Shown here: positions 8,066-16,833 of the stretch, one piece after another
Numbering within the stretch: position 1 is the stretch's first letter
Layout: the number at the start of each line of letters is the position of its first letter
Source: Suilimivivens sp009774465
Lineage (GTDB): Bacteria; Bacillota; Clostridia; Lachnospirales; Lachnospiraceae
Direction of reading: 5' to 3'
Assembly (NCBI GenBank): GCA_947382645.1
Contig: CANDAE010000009.1
Location: 62,001-126,000 of the forward strand
DNA length: 64,000 nt
The notes under the pieces: model-generated
Told to the model about the DNA's origin: nothing
Database searches by the model: none
The model's input: only the letters and a program-made list of their open reading frames with translations
Program-made: the position numbers and the translations under genes

Positions 8066-9964
8066 ATGCATCGTACAAAAAAAATCGGAGTTTTTATTTC
8101 TCATATCTACGGAAACTATCAAAGCCGGCTATGCGCAGGCATTATTGAAAAAGCGTCAGAATATGGCTATCTGGTAGAAATTTTCGCCTCCAATGATGGA
8201 GAAAACCTGGGGGACTATGGAAAAGGCGAATCCAGCATCTTAAATATTCCAAGACCTGATGATTACGCCGGTATGATTATAGCCTCCGACACCTTTGTCC
8301 TTCCCTCTCTTAAGCAGTCGCTTTTTAAGCTGCTGAAAGAATGCTTTAGCTGTCCGATAATTGACATTACTCAAAAATCTTCAGCGTATCCCAGGATCGT
8401 TCTTGAAAATAATAAACCGGTCAGGGATGTTGTTATCCACCTTGGAAAAAGACATCACTGTAAAAAAATATGTTACCTCGGCAGTCTTGCAGAAGCAGAC
8501 AATAATGTTCTGCGCCAGCAGGCTTTTATTGACGGACTAAAAGAATTGTCTCTTCCCTTTGAAGGCTCCGTCTATGCCTGCGATTATTCCAGAGAAAGCA
8601 CCGAGCTTGCCCTCAAGCAGATTTTAGATTCTGAACAGCTCCCTGATGCAATTGTCTGCTATAACGACAGGATTGCCCAGTCTGTAATCACAATGTTAAA
8701 GGAAAGGGATCTGCGTATTCCTGAACAGATTGCCATAACCGGCTGTGATACTCTTGAATTTGGACAAATGACAGCCCCAATCCTTACCTCTGTCACATTT
8801 CCTTCTGATGAGGTAGGCAAAATGGCCGCCTTACAGCTTGCCAGATTAATACGCAGGGAAGCTGTAGAACCGGTCACCACCGTATACGCTGTTCCAAGCT
8901 TTGGAACATCCTGTGGCTGTCCGGCGGCACATCCCATTTCTTCGTATTTTTACACAAGAAAACTGGACGAGCACATTATGTCTTTAGAACAGAATATGCT
9001 GTTAAACATGCATATGTCTGCAAATCTTCAATGTGTGGATGACCTGGATACAGGAATTGAACTTCTTGCAGAATTTGCTCTTTCTCTGCCTGACTGCAGG
9101 GAATTTTATCTATGCCTGTACGAAGACTGGGACCGGATTTCCAGTCATATCAGAGAAATTACTTTTACTGAGGAAGAAGAACTCTGTTCTGACACCGTCC
9201 TTTTAAAACTTGCCATTAAAAACGGAAAAAGACTCCCTGAATGTACTTTTACCAAGCGTAACATTCTTCCGGATTACTTATATGACAGCAATTCCTCTTC
9301 CTATATTTACACTCCTTTATTTTTTGGAGAAAAAAATTTCGGATATCTTGCACTTACCCTGGAGAACTCAAAATCAGGATATCCTTTCTTTTTCCTGTCC
9401 TGGCTGATGAATGTAAACAATATGCTGATGGAATTATGTGATAAGAAAAACCTGGGGCTGCTGGTGGGACGCCTTGAAGATATTTATACCAAGGATGAAT
9501 TGACCGGCCTTTTAAACAGACACGGATTTAAACTTGTATCAACACCTGCTGTAAATAAGGCTGTTGCAGATAAAACTCCTGTTTGTGCTTTTATGTTCGA
9601 TCTGGATGGTTTGAAAGCAATCAATGATGCATTTGGGCATGAGGAAGGCAACTTTGCCATTTCGGTTCTGGCACATGCCCTGGAAAATTCCACAGATGAA
9701 ACTGCCATCTGCTCCCGTCAGGAAGGTGATGAATTCTGGGTATTAGCCTTTGATTATACTCCGGAAAAAGCAGCCTCACTCATGAATCATGTGTCAAAAT
9801 ACCTGAACAATTACAACAAACTCCATTCTAAGGATTACCAGATACAAGCAAGCTGCGGATATGCAATTAAAGTTCCTGAAAATTATGCCGATATAGCTGA
9901 AATGTTTCGTGAAGCTGATTTAAATATGTATGCCCAAAAAAAGCACCATCCTCATGTTACGTAA
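8066..9964 (+). CDS. LacI-type sugar-sensor domain fused to a GGDEF domain
   Basis: The first 280 residues look like the periplasmic-binding-protein-like effector domain of LacI regulators (KKIGVFISHIYGNYQSRLC, AIVCYNDRIAQSVI, IAITGCDTLEFG, PILTSVTFPSDEVG) but lack the DNA-binding helix-turn-helix. A Cys-rich turn (FGTSCGCP) and a GAF-like middle region follow. The last 165 residues are a GGDEF domain: DELTGLLNRHGF, FMFDLDGLKAINDAFGH, and the signature reads RQEGDEF, so the first Gly is Glu. There is no signal peptide or membrane segment, so it should sense a cytoplasmic ligand and make, or bind, a cyclic dinucleotide. It starts 24 nt after the ABC-F gene with its own ribosome site. Activity of the altered motif is uncertain. 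Confidence 0.88.
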   Translation: MHRTKKIGVFISHIYGNYQSRLCAGIIEKASEYGYLVEIFASNDGENLGDYGKGESSILNIPRPDDYAGMIIASDTFVLPSLKQSLFKLLKECFSCPIIDITQKSSAYPRIVLENNKPVRDVVIHLGKRHHCKKICYLGSLAEADNNVLRQQAFIDGLKELSLPFEGSVYACDYSRESTELALKQILDSEQLPDAIVCYNDRIAQSVITMLKERDLRIPEQIAITGCDTLEFGQMTAPILTSVTFPSDEVGKMAALQLARLIRREAVEPVTTVYAVPSFGTSCGCPAAHPISSYFYTRKLDEHIMSLEQNMLLNMHMSANLQCVDDLDTGIELLAEFALSLPDCREFYLCLYEDWDRISSHIREITFTEEEELCSDTVLLKLAIKNGKRLPECTFTKRNILPDYLYDSNSSSYIYTPLFFGEKNFGYLALTLENSKSGYPFFFLSWLMNVNNMLMELCDKKNLGLLVGRLEDIYTKDELTGLLNRHGFKLVSTPAVNKAVADKTPVCAFMFDLDGLKAINDAFGHEEGNFAISVLAHALENSTDETAICSRQEGDEFWVLAFDYTPEKAASLMNHVSKYLNNYNKLHSKDYQIQASCGYAIKVPENYADIAEMFREADLNMYAQKKHHPHVT

Positions 9965-9988
9965 AAGGGAAGGCTAAGCCTTCCCTTT
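9964..9988. terminator. Bidirectional terminator between convergent genes
   Basis: AAAGGGAAGGC-TAA-GCCTTCCCTTT is a perfect 11-bp hairpin. The stop codon of the GGDEF gene (9962-9964) and that of the response regulator (9976-9974) both fall within it, so it can serve both strands. Confidence 0.85.
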
Positions 9989-11440
9989 AAACTGCATATT
10001 TTTCCGATATTCCGTAGGCGATACTCCACAGGAAGCCTTAAAAGTTTTCATAAAGTGTTTTTCATTTTCATATCCTACCCGGCTGCTTATATCAATTACT
10101 TTCATATCAGTTGTTTCCAACAGGCGTTTTGCCTCCTCTATGCGAATTTCCTTTAAATAATTAACAAAATTATTTCCGGCATACTGTTTAAACACATAAG
10201 AAAATAAGGAATAATTCATGGAAATATGATTTGATACCACCGCCATATTCAAGTCCTTATCATAGTTTTCTTTTATGTAATCAATCGCCTGCTGAATTTT
10301 CTGTTTATTTTTGTAATCATCAAACCGGCTGTTTAAAGTATTGCAGAAATTTTCAAGCCAGCCTAATATTTCCGATTCGTATTCGGATAAACAGTTAAAT
10401 CCATAAATTGTATAATATTCACCAATCTCTTCCTTTTTGGTCTTTAAGATATTTGCATAGGTAGTCAAAACTCCATCAAGCAATATCTGTATTCCATTTT
10501 CTATTTCCTCCGGCGGATAGCCTAAGAGAGAAGCATTTTTTAAAATACGGGAAAGCTGCCTTATGGCATCCTCATATTTATCTGTTCCCAACTGCTGAAC
10601 AATCTGGCTGACCTGTCCCTCTTCTAAATGAAGTGTAGCTTTTTTACTGAGCATTTCCTTAAAAAAGCTTACCGGCTTTCCCAGATAAAACGCTTCTTTT
10701 CTGGCCTGATAAGCCTCTTCATAGGCTTCCCGCAGGGTATCAAGACCGGAGTGAACTGCGCTTACCCCCACATATCTGTTTACCAGCTCATCCCGTAAAA
10801 GAATTGGAATATTTTCGCTGGAAGAAATAAACAGCTCATTGCCCTCTACGGATTTTAGATGAATATAAAAATCCTCTTCTTCTATTTCACCTAATACCCC
10901 CCCTAGTTCATTACTTAAGGCAATCTGGTAGCTGCTTGTCAAATAAGTATTTTCATACATTTTCATCAGAAGCTCTTTTTCTGCCATAGTCAGGTTTTTA
11001 TTTAAAATAATGTACTTTAACTGCTGCTTACCCAAATGTCTGTCATATTTGGCATCTTCCTGTCCTTTTAAAATTTCCGCATTCAGTTTTTCAAGCACTT
11101 CTCTTACTTTTTCCCGGCCTAAAGGCTTTAAAATGTATTCTCTTACTCCCATGCGCATAAGTTCCACCGCATAGGAAAAGTCATCATAGCCGCTTATGGC
11201 TACAGTAAGAGGAACATGGGGCAGCTCCTGCATTGCTTTAACCAGTGTGATTCCATCCATTTTAGGCATCCGGATATCTGTAAACATTACATCCACATGC
11301 TGCATTTTCAAAATCTCAAGAGCCATTTCCCCATTATTACATTCCAGAATATTATCAACCGGAACCCTGCTCCTTTGTACCATAGTTTTTATTCCCTGGC
11401 GTATCATTTTTTCGTCTTCAACAATCAATAATGTATGCAT
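9974..11440 (-). CDS. AraC-type response regulator (YesN family)
   Basis: The N-terminal receiver domain has the acidic pair in LLIVEDEKM, the phospho-accepting Asp in VDVMFTDIRMPKMDG and the lysine in YILKPLGREK. A long middle region of unknown fold follows, and the last 100 residues are two AraC helix-turn-helix motifs (MNYSLFSYVFKQYAGNNF; ISSRVGYENEKHFMKTFK). Such proteins activate sugar-uptake operons. It lies 17 nt downstream of its histidine kinase with AGGAGG before the ATG. The locus of transporter and phosphorylases just beyond is the obvious target, and the direct repeat at 18395-18444 is a candidate binding site. Confidence 0.93.
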   Translation of the reverse strand: MHTLLIVEDEKMIRQGIKTMVQRSRVPVDNILECNNGEMALEILKMQHVDVMFTDIRMPKMDGITLVKAMQELPHVPLTVAISGYDDFSYAVELMRMGVREYILKPLGREKVREVLEKLNAEILKGQEDAKYDRHLGKQQLKYIILNKNLTMAEKELLMKMYENTYLTSSYQIALSNELGGVLGEIEEEDFYIHLKSVEGNELFISSSENIPILLRDELVNRYVGVSAVHSGLDTLREAYEEAYQARKEAFYLGKPVSFFKEMLSKKATLHLEEGQVSQIVQQLGTDKYEDAIRQLSRILKNASLLGYPPEEIENGIQILLDGVLTTYANILKTKKEEIGEYYTIYGFNCLSEYESEILGWLENFCNTLNSRFDDYKNKQKIQQAIDYIKENYDKDLNMAVVSNHISMNYSLFSYVFKQYAGNNFVNYLKEIRIEEAKRLLETTDMKVIDISSRVGYENEKHFMKTFKASCGVSPTEYRKNMQFKGKA

Positions 11441-11456
11441 CTTATCCTCCTGATCT

Positions 11457-13262
11457 TTAAACAGATCCTTCTTTATTCATGGGGATGCGGACCATAATCT
11501 TGGTATAGCATCCTAACTTTGATGCAATTTCTATTCCATATTTTTCTCCAAAATTAATTTTGATTCTGTCCTGTACATTTTTAAGGCCGATTCCATTACC
11601 GGCTCCTCCTGAGACTTCTACCTCACCGCTGATTCTTTTGTACAGGTTTTCCACCTCTTCCTCACTCATGCCTCTTCCCGCATCTGTGATCTCAATAATG
11701 CAGTCTTCTCCGTCTTCGATTCCTTTCATGTAAATATTGGTATCTTCCGCCATCTGTTCAATTCCATGATAAATTGCGTTTTCCACAATAGGCTGCAGAG
11801 ACATCTTTGGAATTCTCTGCTTTAAAATCACCTCTGAAATGTTGACGGATAAATAGATTTCATAATCAAACCTTAAATTAATCAGGCTCAAATAATTCCG
11901 TATATATTCCAGTTCCTCCTCCACCGTCACATTTCCGGGCACCCACTTCATGCTATAACGGAGCAGCTTCCCAAGGGATGTAATTGCATCAGAAATATCA
12001 TAATCTTCCTTAATCTCCGCCATCATTTTAATGGATTCCAACACGTTATAGATAAAATGCGCATTAATCTGATTTTGCAATGCCCTGATTTCCGTATTTT
12101 TTACCAACAGCTCATGATTTAAATTATCTGTCGTAAGCTGCTTAATGTTGTAAAGCATCTTATTGATCTGATCCCCCAGCTCTCCCATTTCATTACTTCC
12201 GCAATTTTCAATAACCAGGTCAAGATCTCCCTTCTGCACTTCTCTTATGGAACGCAGAATACTGTAAAACTGTTTCAGCATTCCCTTAGCTACTTTATTA
12301 ACCAAAACCGCCAGTAAAATAATAACCAGAATTCCACATAGCACAAATACATATCGCTGATTACGGATTTTAGTAAGATCACTTTCTATATCGTCAACAT
12401 ATACCAGTACTCCGTTCAGTTCCCGGAGCGGCTGATAACCGATAACCAGTTGTCGTCCCTGCGTCTCGTAAAAATAAACGTGAATCTCCTCTTTTACACT
12501 TCGATTGTCCTGCAATATGGTTTTAATCAGCTCCTGATTAAATTCCGTGTCAATCCCATGTGCAAAATGCAGATTCCCGTCTCCATCTGCAAAGCTTCCC
12601 CAGAGCGTCTCACCGGATTCATATATCACCGGAAACATGGTATCCATATACATTGCCACTTCAAGAACACCAGTCTCCCCCAGCCCATAATCCTCCATGC
12701 TGGTAAGAAGAGACAATATTTCTCTCTCACCTGTAAGCTGTCCATAGGAAGAAAACAGATTATCCTTATATCCAAATTTCCACCCGTAGCTAAAATCCTC
12801 CTGCCAGAAAGACAATCTCTGCATCCGTTCCCTGCGGTAAAGAATCGGCATCATTTCCTGCATACTGTCACTGTCCACATAAACTCTGATCTGATACAGA
12901 TAAGTATTATTGTTTACCATTCGTTCCAGTGAAGCAATGTCCCTGTTATAAAAATCAAGCATCTCTTCTGTGGTATAGCTGTCTCCTCTTTTTTCCGCAG
13001 ACAAAAAATCTTTAAGCCCCTGATCGCTTAAAAAAAACTGTGTGGACATATTAATTGTGTCTACGTTCTTAATTACCTGAGCATAAGCCATATCCAGCTT
13101 AAAGGTCATGGCGCTTAACTTTTCATTAATCAGATTATCCTCAATATTCCAAAACATCCATCCGGCTAAAATAATCATGGGTATTGTCACAAAAATCAGA
13201 CAGATAATCGTAAATTTATTATTTAATTTCAGTCCCTGAAACCAGTTTTTTATTCTCCTCAT
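11457..13262 (-). CDS. Sensor histidine kinase (YesM family)
   Basis: Membrane kinase of the LytS/YesM class. TM1 is near residues 17-38 (FTIICLIFVTIPMIILAGW), followed by an extracellular sensor of about 240 residues, TM2 (VFVLCGILVIILLAVLV), a HAMP segment and the His_kinase domain. The phospho-accepting His is in NQINAHFIYNVLESI; the usual Pro before it is Ala. The ATP site shows SLQPIVENAIYHGIE, DAGRGMSEEEV and GAGNGIGLKNVQDRI. It is flanked by a solute-binding lipoprotein upstream (19-nt gap) and the response regulator downstream, one transcription unit from the promoter at 14896-14924. Confidence 0.93.
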   Translation of the reverse strand: MRRIKNWFQGLKLNNKFTIICLIFVTIPMIILAGWMFWNIEDNLINEKLSAMTFKLDMAYAQVIKNVDTINMSTQFFLSDQGLKDFLSAEKRGDSYTTEEMLDFYNRDIASLERMVNNNTYLYQIRVYVDSDSMQEMMPILYRRERMQRLSFWQEDFSYGWKFGYKDNLFSSYGQLTGEREILSLLTSMEDYGLGETGVLEVAMYMDTMFPVIYESGETLWGSFADGDGNLHFAHGIDTEFNQELIKTILQDNRSVKEEIHVYFYETQGRQLVIGYQPLRELNGVLVYVDDIESDLTKIRNQRYVFVLCGILVIILLAVLVNKVAKGMLKQFYSILRSIREVQKGDLDLVIENCGSNEMGELGDQINKMLYNIKQLTTDNLNHELLVKNTEIRALQNQINAHFIYNVLESIKMMAEIKEDYDISDAITSLGKLLRYSMKWVPGNVTVEEELEYIRNYLSLINLRFDYEIYLSVNISEVILKQRIPKMSLQPIVENAIYHGIEQMAEDTNIYMKGIEDGEDCIIEITDAGRGMSEEEVENLYKRISGEVEVSGGAGNGIGLKNVQDRIKINFGEKYGIEIASKLGCYTKIMVRIPMNKEGSV

Positions 13263-13281
13263 AATTCTCCTGCATCAGTTA

Positions 13282-14865
13282 CTATGTTATTCCAAGCTTT
13301 TCTTTATTTTCCTTTACCTGCCTGGTGCTCTCCTCCATCACCAAGGCAAATCCCAGATTGTCACGTTCCTCAACAAATTCCTCTAAAATACGATCAAATT
13401 CTTCTTCCGTGGGAGCCAAAAGCAATGCCGGAAGGGTTCTGCTCCAAAGCTTTTTAATTGCAACATCTGCATTTCCTGCTTCCGAATTGGCATCAAAGTT
13501 TATTTCATATTGTGCCAGATAATGGCTATAGGGATAGGTCCATTCCTCCAGTTGTCCATTAGGCGGGCTGCTTTGCTGTTTCCATTCCAGCTGCCTGGCA
13601 TTATCCTGAAACATCCAATAGGCATTGTCTGCCCCGTATTTTTTGTTATAAGCATCACGGTCTGTATTCAGAAGTTCCATCACTTCTTCCTTTACTATCG
13701 GTTTTCCGTCAATTATATCATATGTAATGCCCTCTGCTCCGAGATAAATAGTCATTTGCCCTTCATCACTGATCAAATAAGAAAATAACTGAATTGCTCT
13801 GTCCGGATATTCACAGTTTTTTGAGATAAAGGTGACTGTCCATCCATTGATTCCGGTTCCCGGCAGAACATGGTCTTCCCCTTTTGAATTTCGCGGACCG
13901 TCCACAGCCATATAGATCATATCAGGATTTTCTGCATACAGCGCAATCTGCTGATCTGCCATGTCAGTTCTTTGAAAAAGCATACAAAAGTATTGTCCTC
14001 TTTCCATTTTTTCTTCCATCTGCGTCCGCTGGTCAATAAATATATCTTCTTTCAGATATCCTTCCGCTCCCAGTTCCCTGAAAGTTTTCAGCCACCTGAT
14101 ATATTCAGGATCTGTATACCTGTCATAGTATTTTCCGTCCTTTTCATAGGGCACTGCCAAAAAATTCTGCAGATACTGGTCAAAGGAAACACATCCTGTA
14201 TTATCAAAAACATGTGCTCCAATTGGTATCAGCGGATATCCTTCCACCTCTGGAAATAACATGGCAGCTCTTTTTACCGCGTCGGAAAATCCTTCCGGCG
14301 TAGTCATATCCGGAGAACCTAACGCTTCATAAATATCCTTTCTTACCAAAAACGTCTGATTAGAGCTGATTTCCTTATAGGTTTCATAATCAGAAGGCTG
14401 ATAGGAAGAATTGGGGTAACAATAAAGATTCCCATCCTCTCTGGTATACCAGGAAACCACTTCCGGATCCGTCACTTCCCAAAAACAGGCATCATACTGG
14501 TCCGCAAGTTCATTTAAGGCATATACCATATCCTTGTTGATCATTTCGTCCACCTGATTTTCCCACCATCCAAGGGTTATAATATCCGGCAGGGAATCAG
14601 AGGAAATCAGTGCATTAAATTTTTCTTCCGCGCTGCCCATAGGCGTAACAAAATTAATATTAACGCCTGTTTCTTCCGTAATTTTATCGGATACTACATT
14701 TCCTCCCCAGGGCGTCGCATACCATGTATAATTAATATACCAGTCTAAAGTAACAGGCTCCTCATTCGCTTCTTCTCTCAAATATTCCGTTTCCTCTTTC
14801 TTTCCACAGGCACATAATAAAAAAATTATTATCAGCAGGAAAAGTCCTTTTCCAATGTATTTCAT
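13282..14865 (-). CDS. Extracellular solute-binding lipoprotein beside the YesMN system
   Basis: A signal peptide ends in the lipobox LLCAC, so the mature protein is tethered to the outer face of the membrane. The body is a type 1 solute-binding fold of the LplA/large oligosaccharide-binder class (VTLDWYINYTWYATPWGG, LPDIITLGWWENQ). It has no permease of its own and is co-transcribed with the histidine kinase and response regulator. A terminator separates it from the ABC importer. It could deliver ligand to the shared permeases or present it to the kinase. The substrate is unknown; a beta-gluco-oligosaccharide would fit the locus. Confidence 0.85.
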   Translation of the reverse strand: MKYIGKGLFLLIIIFLLCACGKKEETEYLREEANEEPVTLDWYINYTWYATPWGGNVVSDKITEETGVNINFVTPMGSAEEKFNALISSDSLPDIITLGWWENQVDEMINKDMVYALNELADQYDACFWEVTDPEVVSWYTREDGNLYCYPNSSYQPSDYETYKEISSNQTFLVRKDIYEALGSPDMTTPEGFSDAVKRAAMLFPEVEGYPLIPIGAHVFDNTGCVSFDQYLQNFLAVPYEKDGKYYDRYTDPEYIRWLKTFRELGAEGYLKEDIFIDQRTQMEEKMERGQYFCMLFQRTDMADQQIALYAENPDMIYMAVDGPRNSKGEDHVLPGTGINGWTVTFISKNCEYPDRAIQLFSYLISDEGQMTIYLGAEGITYDIIDGKPIVKEEVMELLNTDRDAYNKKYGADNAYWMFQDNARQLEWKQQSSPPNGQLEEWTYPYSHYLAQYEINFDANSEAGNADVAIKKLWSRTLPALLLAPTEEEFDRILEEFVEERDNLGFALVMEESTRQVKENKEKLGIT

Positions 14866-14895
14866 ATTCGTTTCCTCGATCTTGTTTATGCCTTT

Positions 14896-14924
14896 ATCAT
14901 ATCAAAAAATAGCAGCCTGCACAA
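14896..14924 (-). promoter_or_regulatory. Promoter of the lipoprotein-kinase-regulator operon
   Basis: TTGTGC (14924-14919), a 17-nt spacer and TATGAT (14901-14896) on the minus strand, about 30 nt before the lipoprotein start. The -35 is imperfect at its last three bases. Confidence 0.6.
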
Positions 14925-14938
14925 GAATTACAGATAGT

Positions 14939-14976
14939 AAAAACTGCCTCTCGCCAAAAGGCTAAGAGGCAGTTTT
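14939..14976 (-). terminator. Rho-independent terminator of the ABC importer operon
   Basis: A 12-bp stem (AAAACTGCCTCT / AGAGGCAGTTTT) followed by five U in the minus direction begins directly after the permease stop codon at 14981. Confidence 0.88.
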
Positions 14977-14980
14977 GTTT

Positions 14981-15808
14981 TTATTCCTTAACGCTTCCTG
15001 CTGAAATACTGCTGATAATATACTTAGAGCAGAAGCAGAATACAATCAAAATAGGTACAATGGAAACTGCAAGGGCCATATAAATTGCTCCCTGGTTGGT
15101 TCCAATATCCTTTGATGCATTCAGTGAAGCGATCATAACAGGTAATGTAAATTTCTTTGGTGTATTCAGCAAAAGCAGAGGAATCAGGTATGCATTCCAG
15201 TTACCAATAAATCCGCCGATTGCCATAGTGGCTACACCAGGCACCATGATAGGAAATACAATCTTATGGAAAATGCTTATTTCTTTTGCACCGTCAATTC
15301 TGGCTGCCTCAAGTAAAGCCATAGGCAGAACAGATTCCAGATACTGCTTTAGGAAAAATACAGTTCCCGGTGCTGCAATTGCAGGAATAATAAGGGGCAG
15401 ATAAGAATCAATCAATTTCAATTTTGAAATTAAATTGTAGAAACCAATCAGGCTTAACTGCCCGGGAATCATCATGAAGATGACTATTGTGTAAAAAATA
15501 ACATTTTTCCCTTTAAATTTATATACTGCAAGCGCATATGCTGTAAGTGCAGAAAAATAAGAGGTTAAAATTGTAGCAGGCACTGCAACCTTAAAGCTGT
15601 TCCATAATCCCAAAAACAGATTGAAAAACCCAAATACCGCATCCCAGTTTTCCTTAAGAGAGCTGCCCGGAATTAATGTAAAAGATGTCATGATTTCTCT
15701 TCCGCTTCTGGTTGCATTGACCAGCATCAGCAGGAAGGGAACCATACAAATGACTGCCAGTAAAATCAATACAAGATACAAAATTCCTTTTTTAACGGTC
15801 TTTGCCAT
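14981..15808 (-). CDS. Sugar ABC transporter permease (MalG type)
   Basis: 275 residues with about six transmembrane helices, starting GILYLVLILLAVICMVPFL. The permease EAA loop is LEAARIDGAKEISIFHKIVFP, where the ATPase docks. The periplasmic N-terminal layout and length match MalG/LacG-like permeases of carbohydrate importers. GGAGG lies 8 nt before the ATG, and the gene begins 4 nt after the stop of the partner permease. No ATPase gene is in the window, so a shared MsmK/MalK-type ATPase elsewhere is expected, as is common in Firmicutes. Confidence 0.94.
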   Translation of the reverse strand: MAKTVKKGILYLVLILLAVICMVPFLLMLVNATRSGREIMTSFTLIPGSSLKENWDAVFGFFNLFLGLWNSFKVAVPATILTSYFSALTAYALAVYKFKGKNVIFYTIVIFMMIPGQLSLIGFYNLISKLKLIDSYLPLIIPAIAAPGTVFFLKQYLESVLPMALLEAARIDGAKEISIFHKIVFPIMVPGVATMAIGGFIGNWNAYLIPLLLLNTPKKFTLPVMIASLNASKDIGTNQGAIYMALAVSIVPILIVFCFCSKYIISSISAGSVKE

Positions 15809-15811
15809 TTT

Positions 15812-16732
15812 TTAGTCCTCCTTCCTGTTCATTACCTTAAACTGTATTACAGATATGACAAGTATCATCAGGAACAGAATATAGGCAATTGCAGAAGCAT
15901 ATCCTACCTGTTTCGGCCTGGTTGCAAATCCAAACTTATACAGATACATGATTGCTGTCTGTGTAGCTCCAAGAGGTTCTCCATTTACCGTACCCATCAG
16001 GAACGGAAGGTCGAACATCTGAATACCGCCAATTAAGGAGGTGATCGTTACATATAATAAAATCGGCCGAAGCAGAGGAAGGGTAATATAAAAGAAGCTC
16101 TTCCAACGCCCTGCACCATCAATAGATGCCGCTTCAAAATAGTCTTTATTGATTCCCTGAACCCCTGCCATCAACATAATAAATGAATTTCCAAACCACA
16201 TCCATGTTTGAATCAGGGAAATCGACAGCCTTGCTGTCACCGGCTGTCCCAGCCAGTTGATAGGCTGATCCACACCAAATTTAGCTAAAATCTGGTTAAT
16301 CGTGCCATATCTCCAGTCCAATAATGTTTTAAACAAAAATGCAACTGATGTTGCTGCAATAATATTGGGCAGATAATAAACCGCCCTGAAAAATCCAAGA
16401 CCTTTAATCTTAAACTTAATATCGCTGAATGCGATTGTCAAAAGAAATGCCATTGCTAACTGAAGTACAATGTTTACTCCCCAGATTTTTACCGTATTAA
16501 GGAGTGCTGTCCAAAAATATTTATCCTGAAGTACACGTATATAATTTTTAAATCCTATATAATCAACATCCCCAAATCCCTTATAATTTGCAAAGGAAAG
16601 CTGCAATGTACGAAATACAGGATACACGCTGAAAATAAGAAATACTACAACAAAAGGCAGTACAAACACATAAGCCATATTGTTATAGTTCTTTTTCTTT
16701 GTTGGTCTTGTCACAGTATTGCTAACAGCCAT
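15812..16732 (-). CDS. Sugar ABC transporter permease (MalF type)
   Basis: About 306 residues with six predicted membrane helices (first: MAYVFVLPFVVVFLIFSVY) and the EAA-loop motif YFEAASIDGAGRWKSFFYITLP. It pairs with the next permease to form the channel of a sugar importer. An upstream in-frame GTG (16747) is open, but GGAGG sits 8 nt before ATG 16732, which is preferred. A hairpin without U run lies between it and the binding-protein gene, which would lower permease expression relative to the binding protein. Confidence 0.94.
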   Translation of the reverse strand: MAVSNTVTRPTKKKNYNNMAYVFVLPFVVVFLIFSVYPVFRTLQLSFANYKGFGDVDYIGFKNYIRVLQDKYFWTALLNTVKIWGVNIVLQLAMAFLLTIAFSDIKFKIKGLGFFRAVYYLPNIIAATSVAFLFKTLLDWRYGTINQILAKFGVDQPINWLGQPVTARLSISLIQTWMWFGNSFIMLMAGVQGINKDYFEAASIDGAGRWKSFFYITLPLLRPILLYVTITSLIGGIQMFDLPFLMGTVNGEPLGATQTAIMYLYKFGFATRPKQVGYASAIAYILFLMILVISVIQFKVMNRKED

Positions 16733-16796
16733 ATGTATTACCTCCACCCATCCTTATTCTTTTATGAAAATATCCCGCTTATACAACAAGTTATCA

Positions 16797-16824
16797 GAGT
16801 GAAGGGGACTTTGCCCCTCCACTC
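16797..16824 (-). other. Intercistronic stem-loop between binding protein and permease genes
   Basis: The minus-strand RNA forms GAGTG-G-AGGGG / CCCCT-T-CACTC, a strong stem with no following U run. Hairpins at this place in sugar importer operons usually protect the upstream message or attenuate the downstream part. Confidence 0.65.
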
Positions 16825-16833
16825 CAGGTTGTT

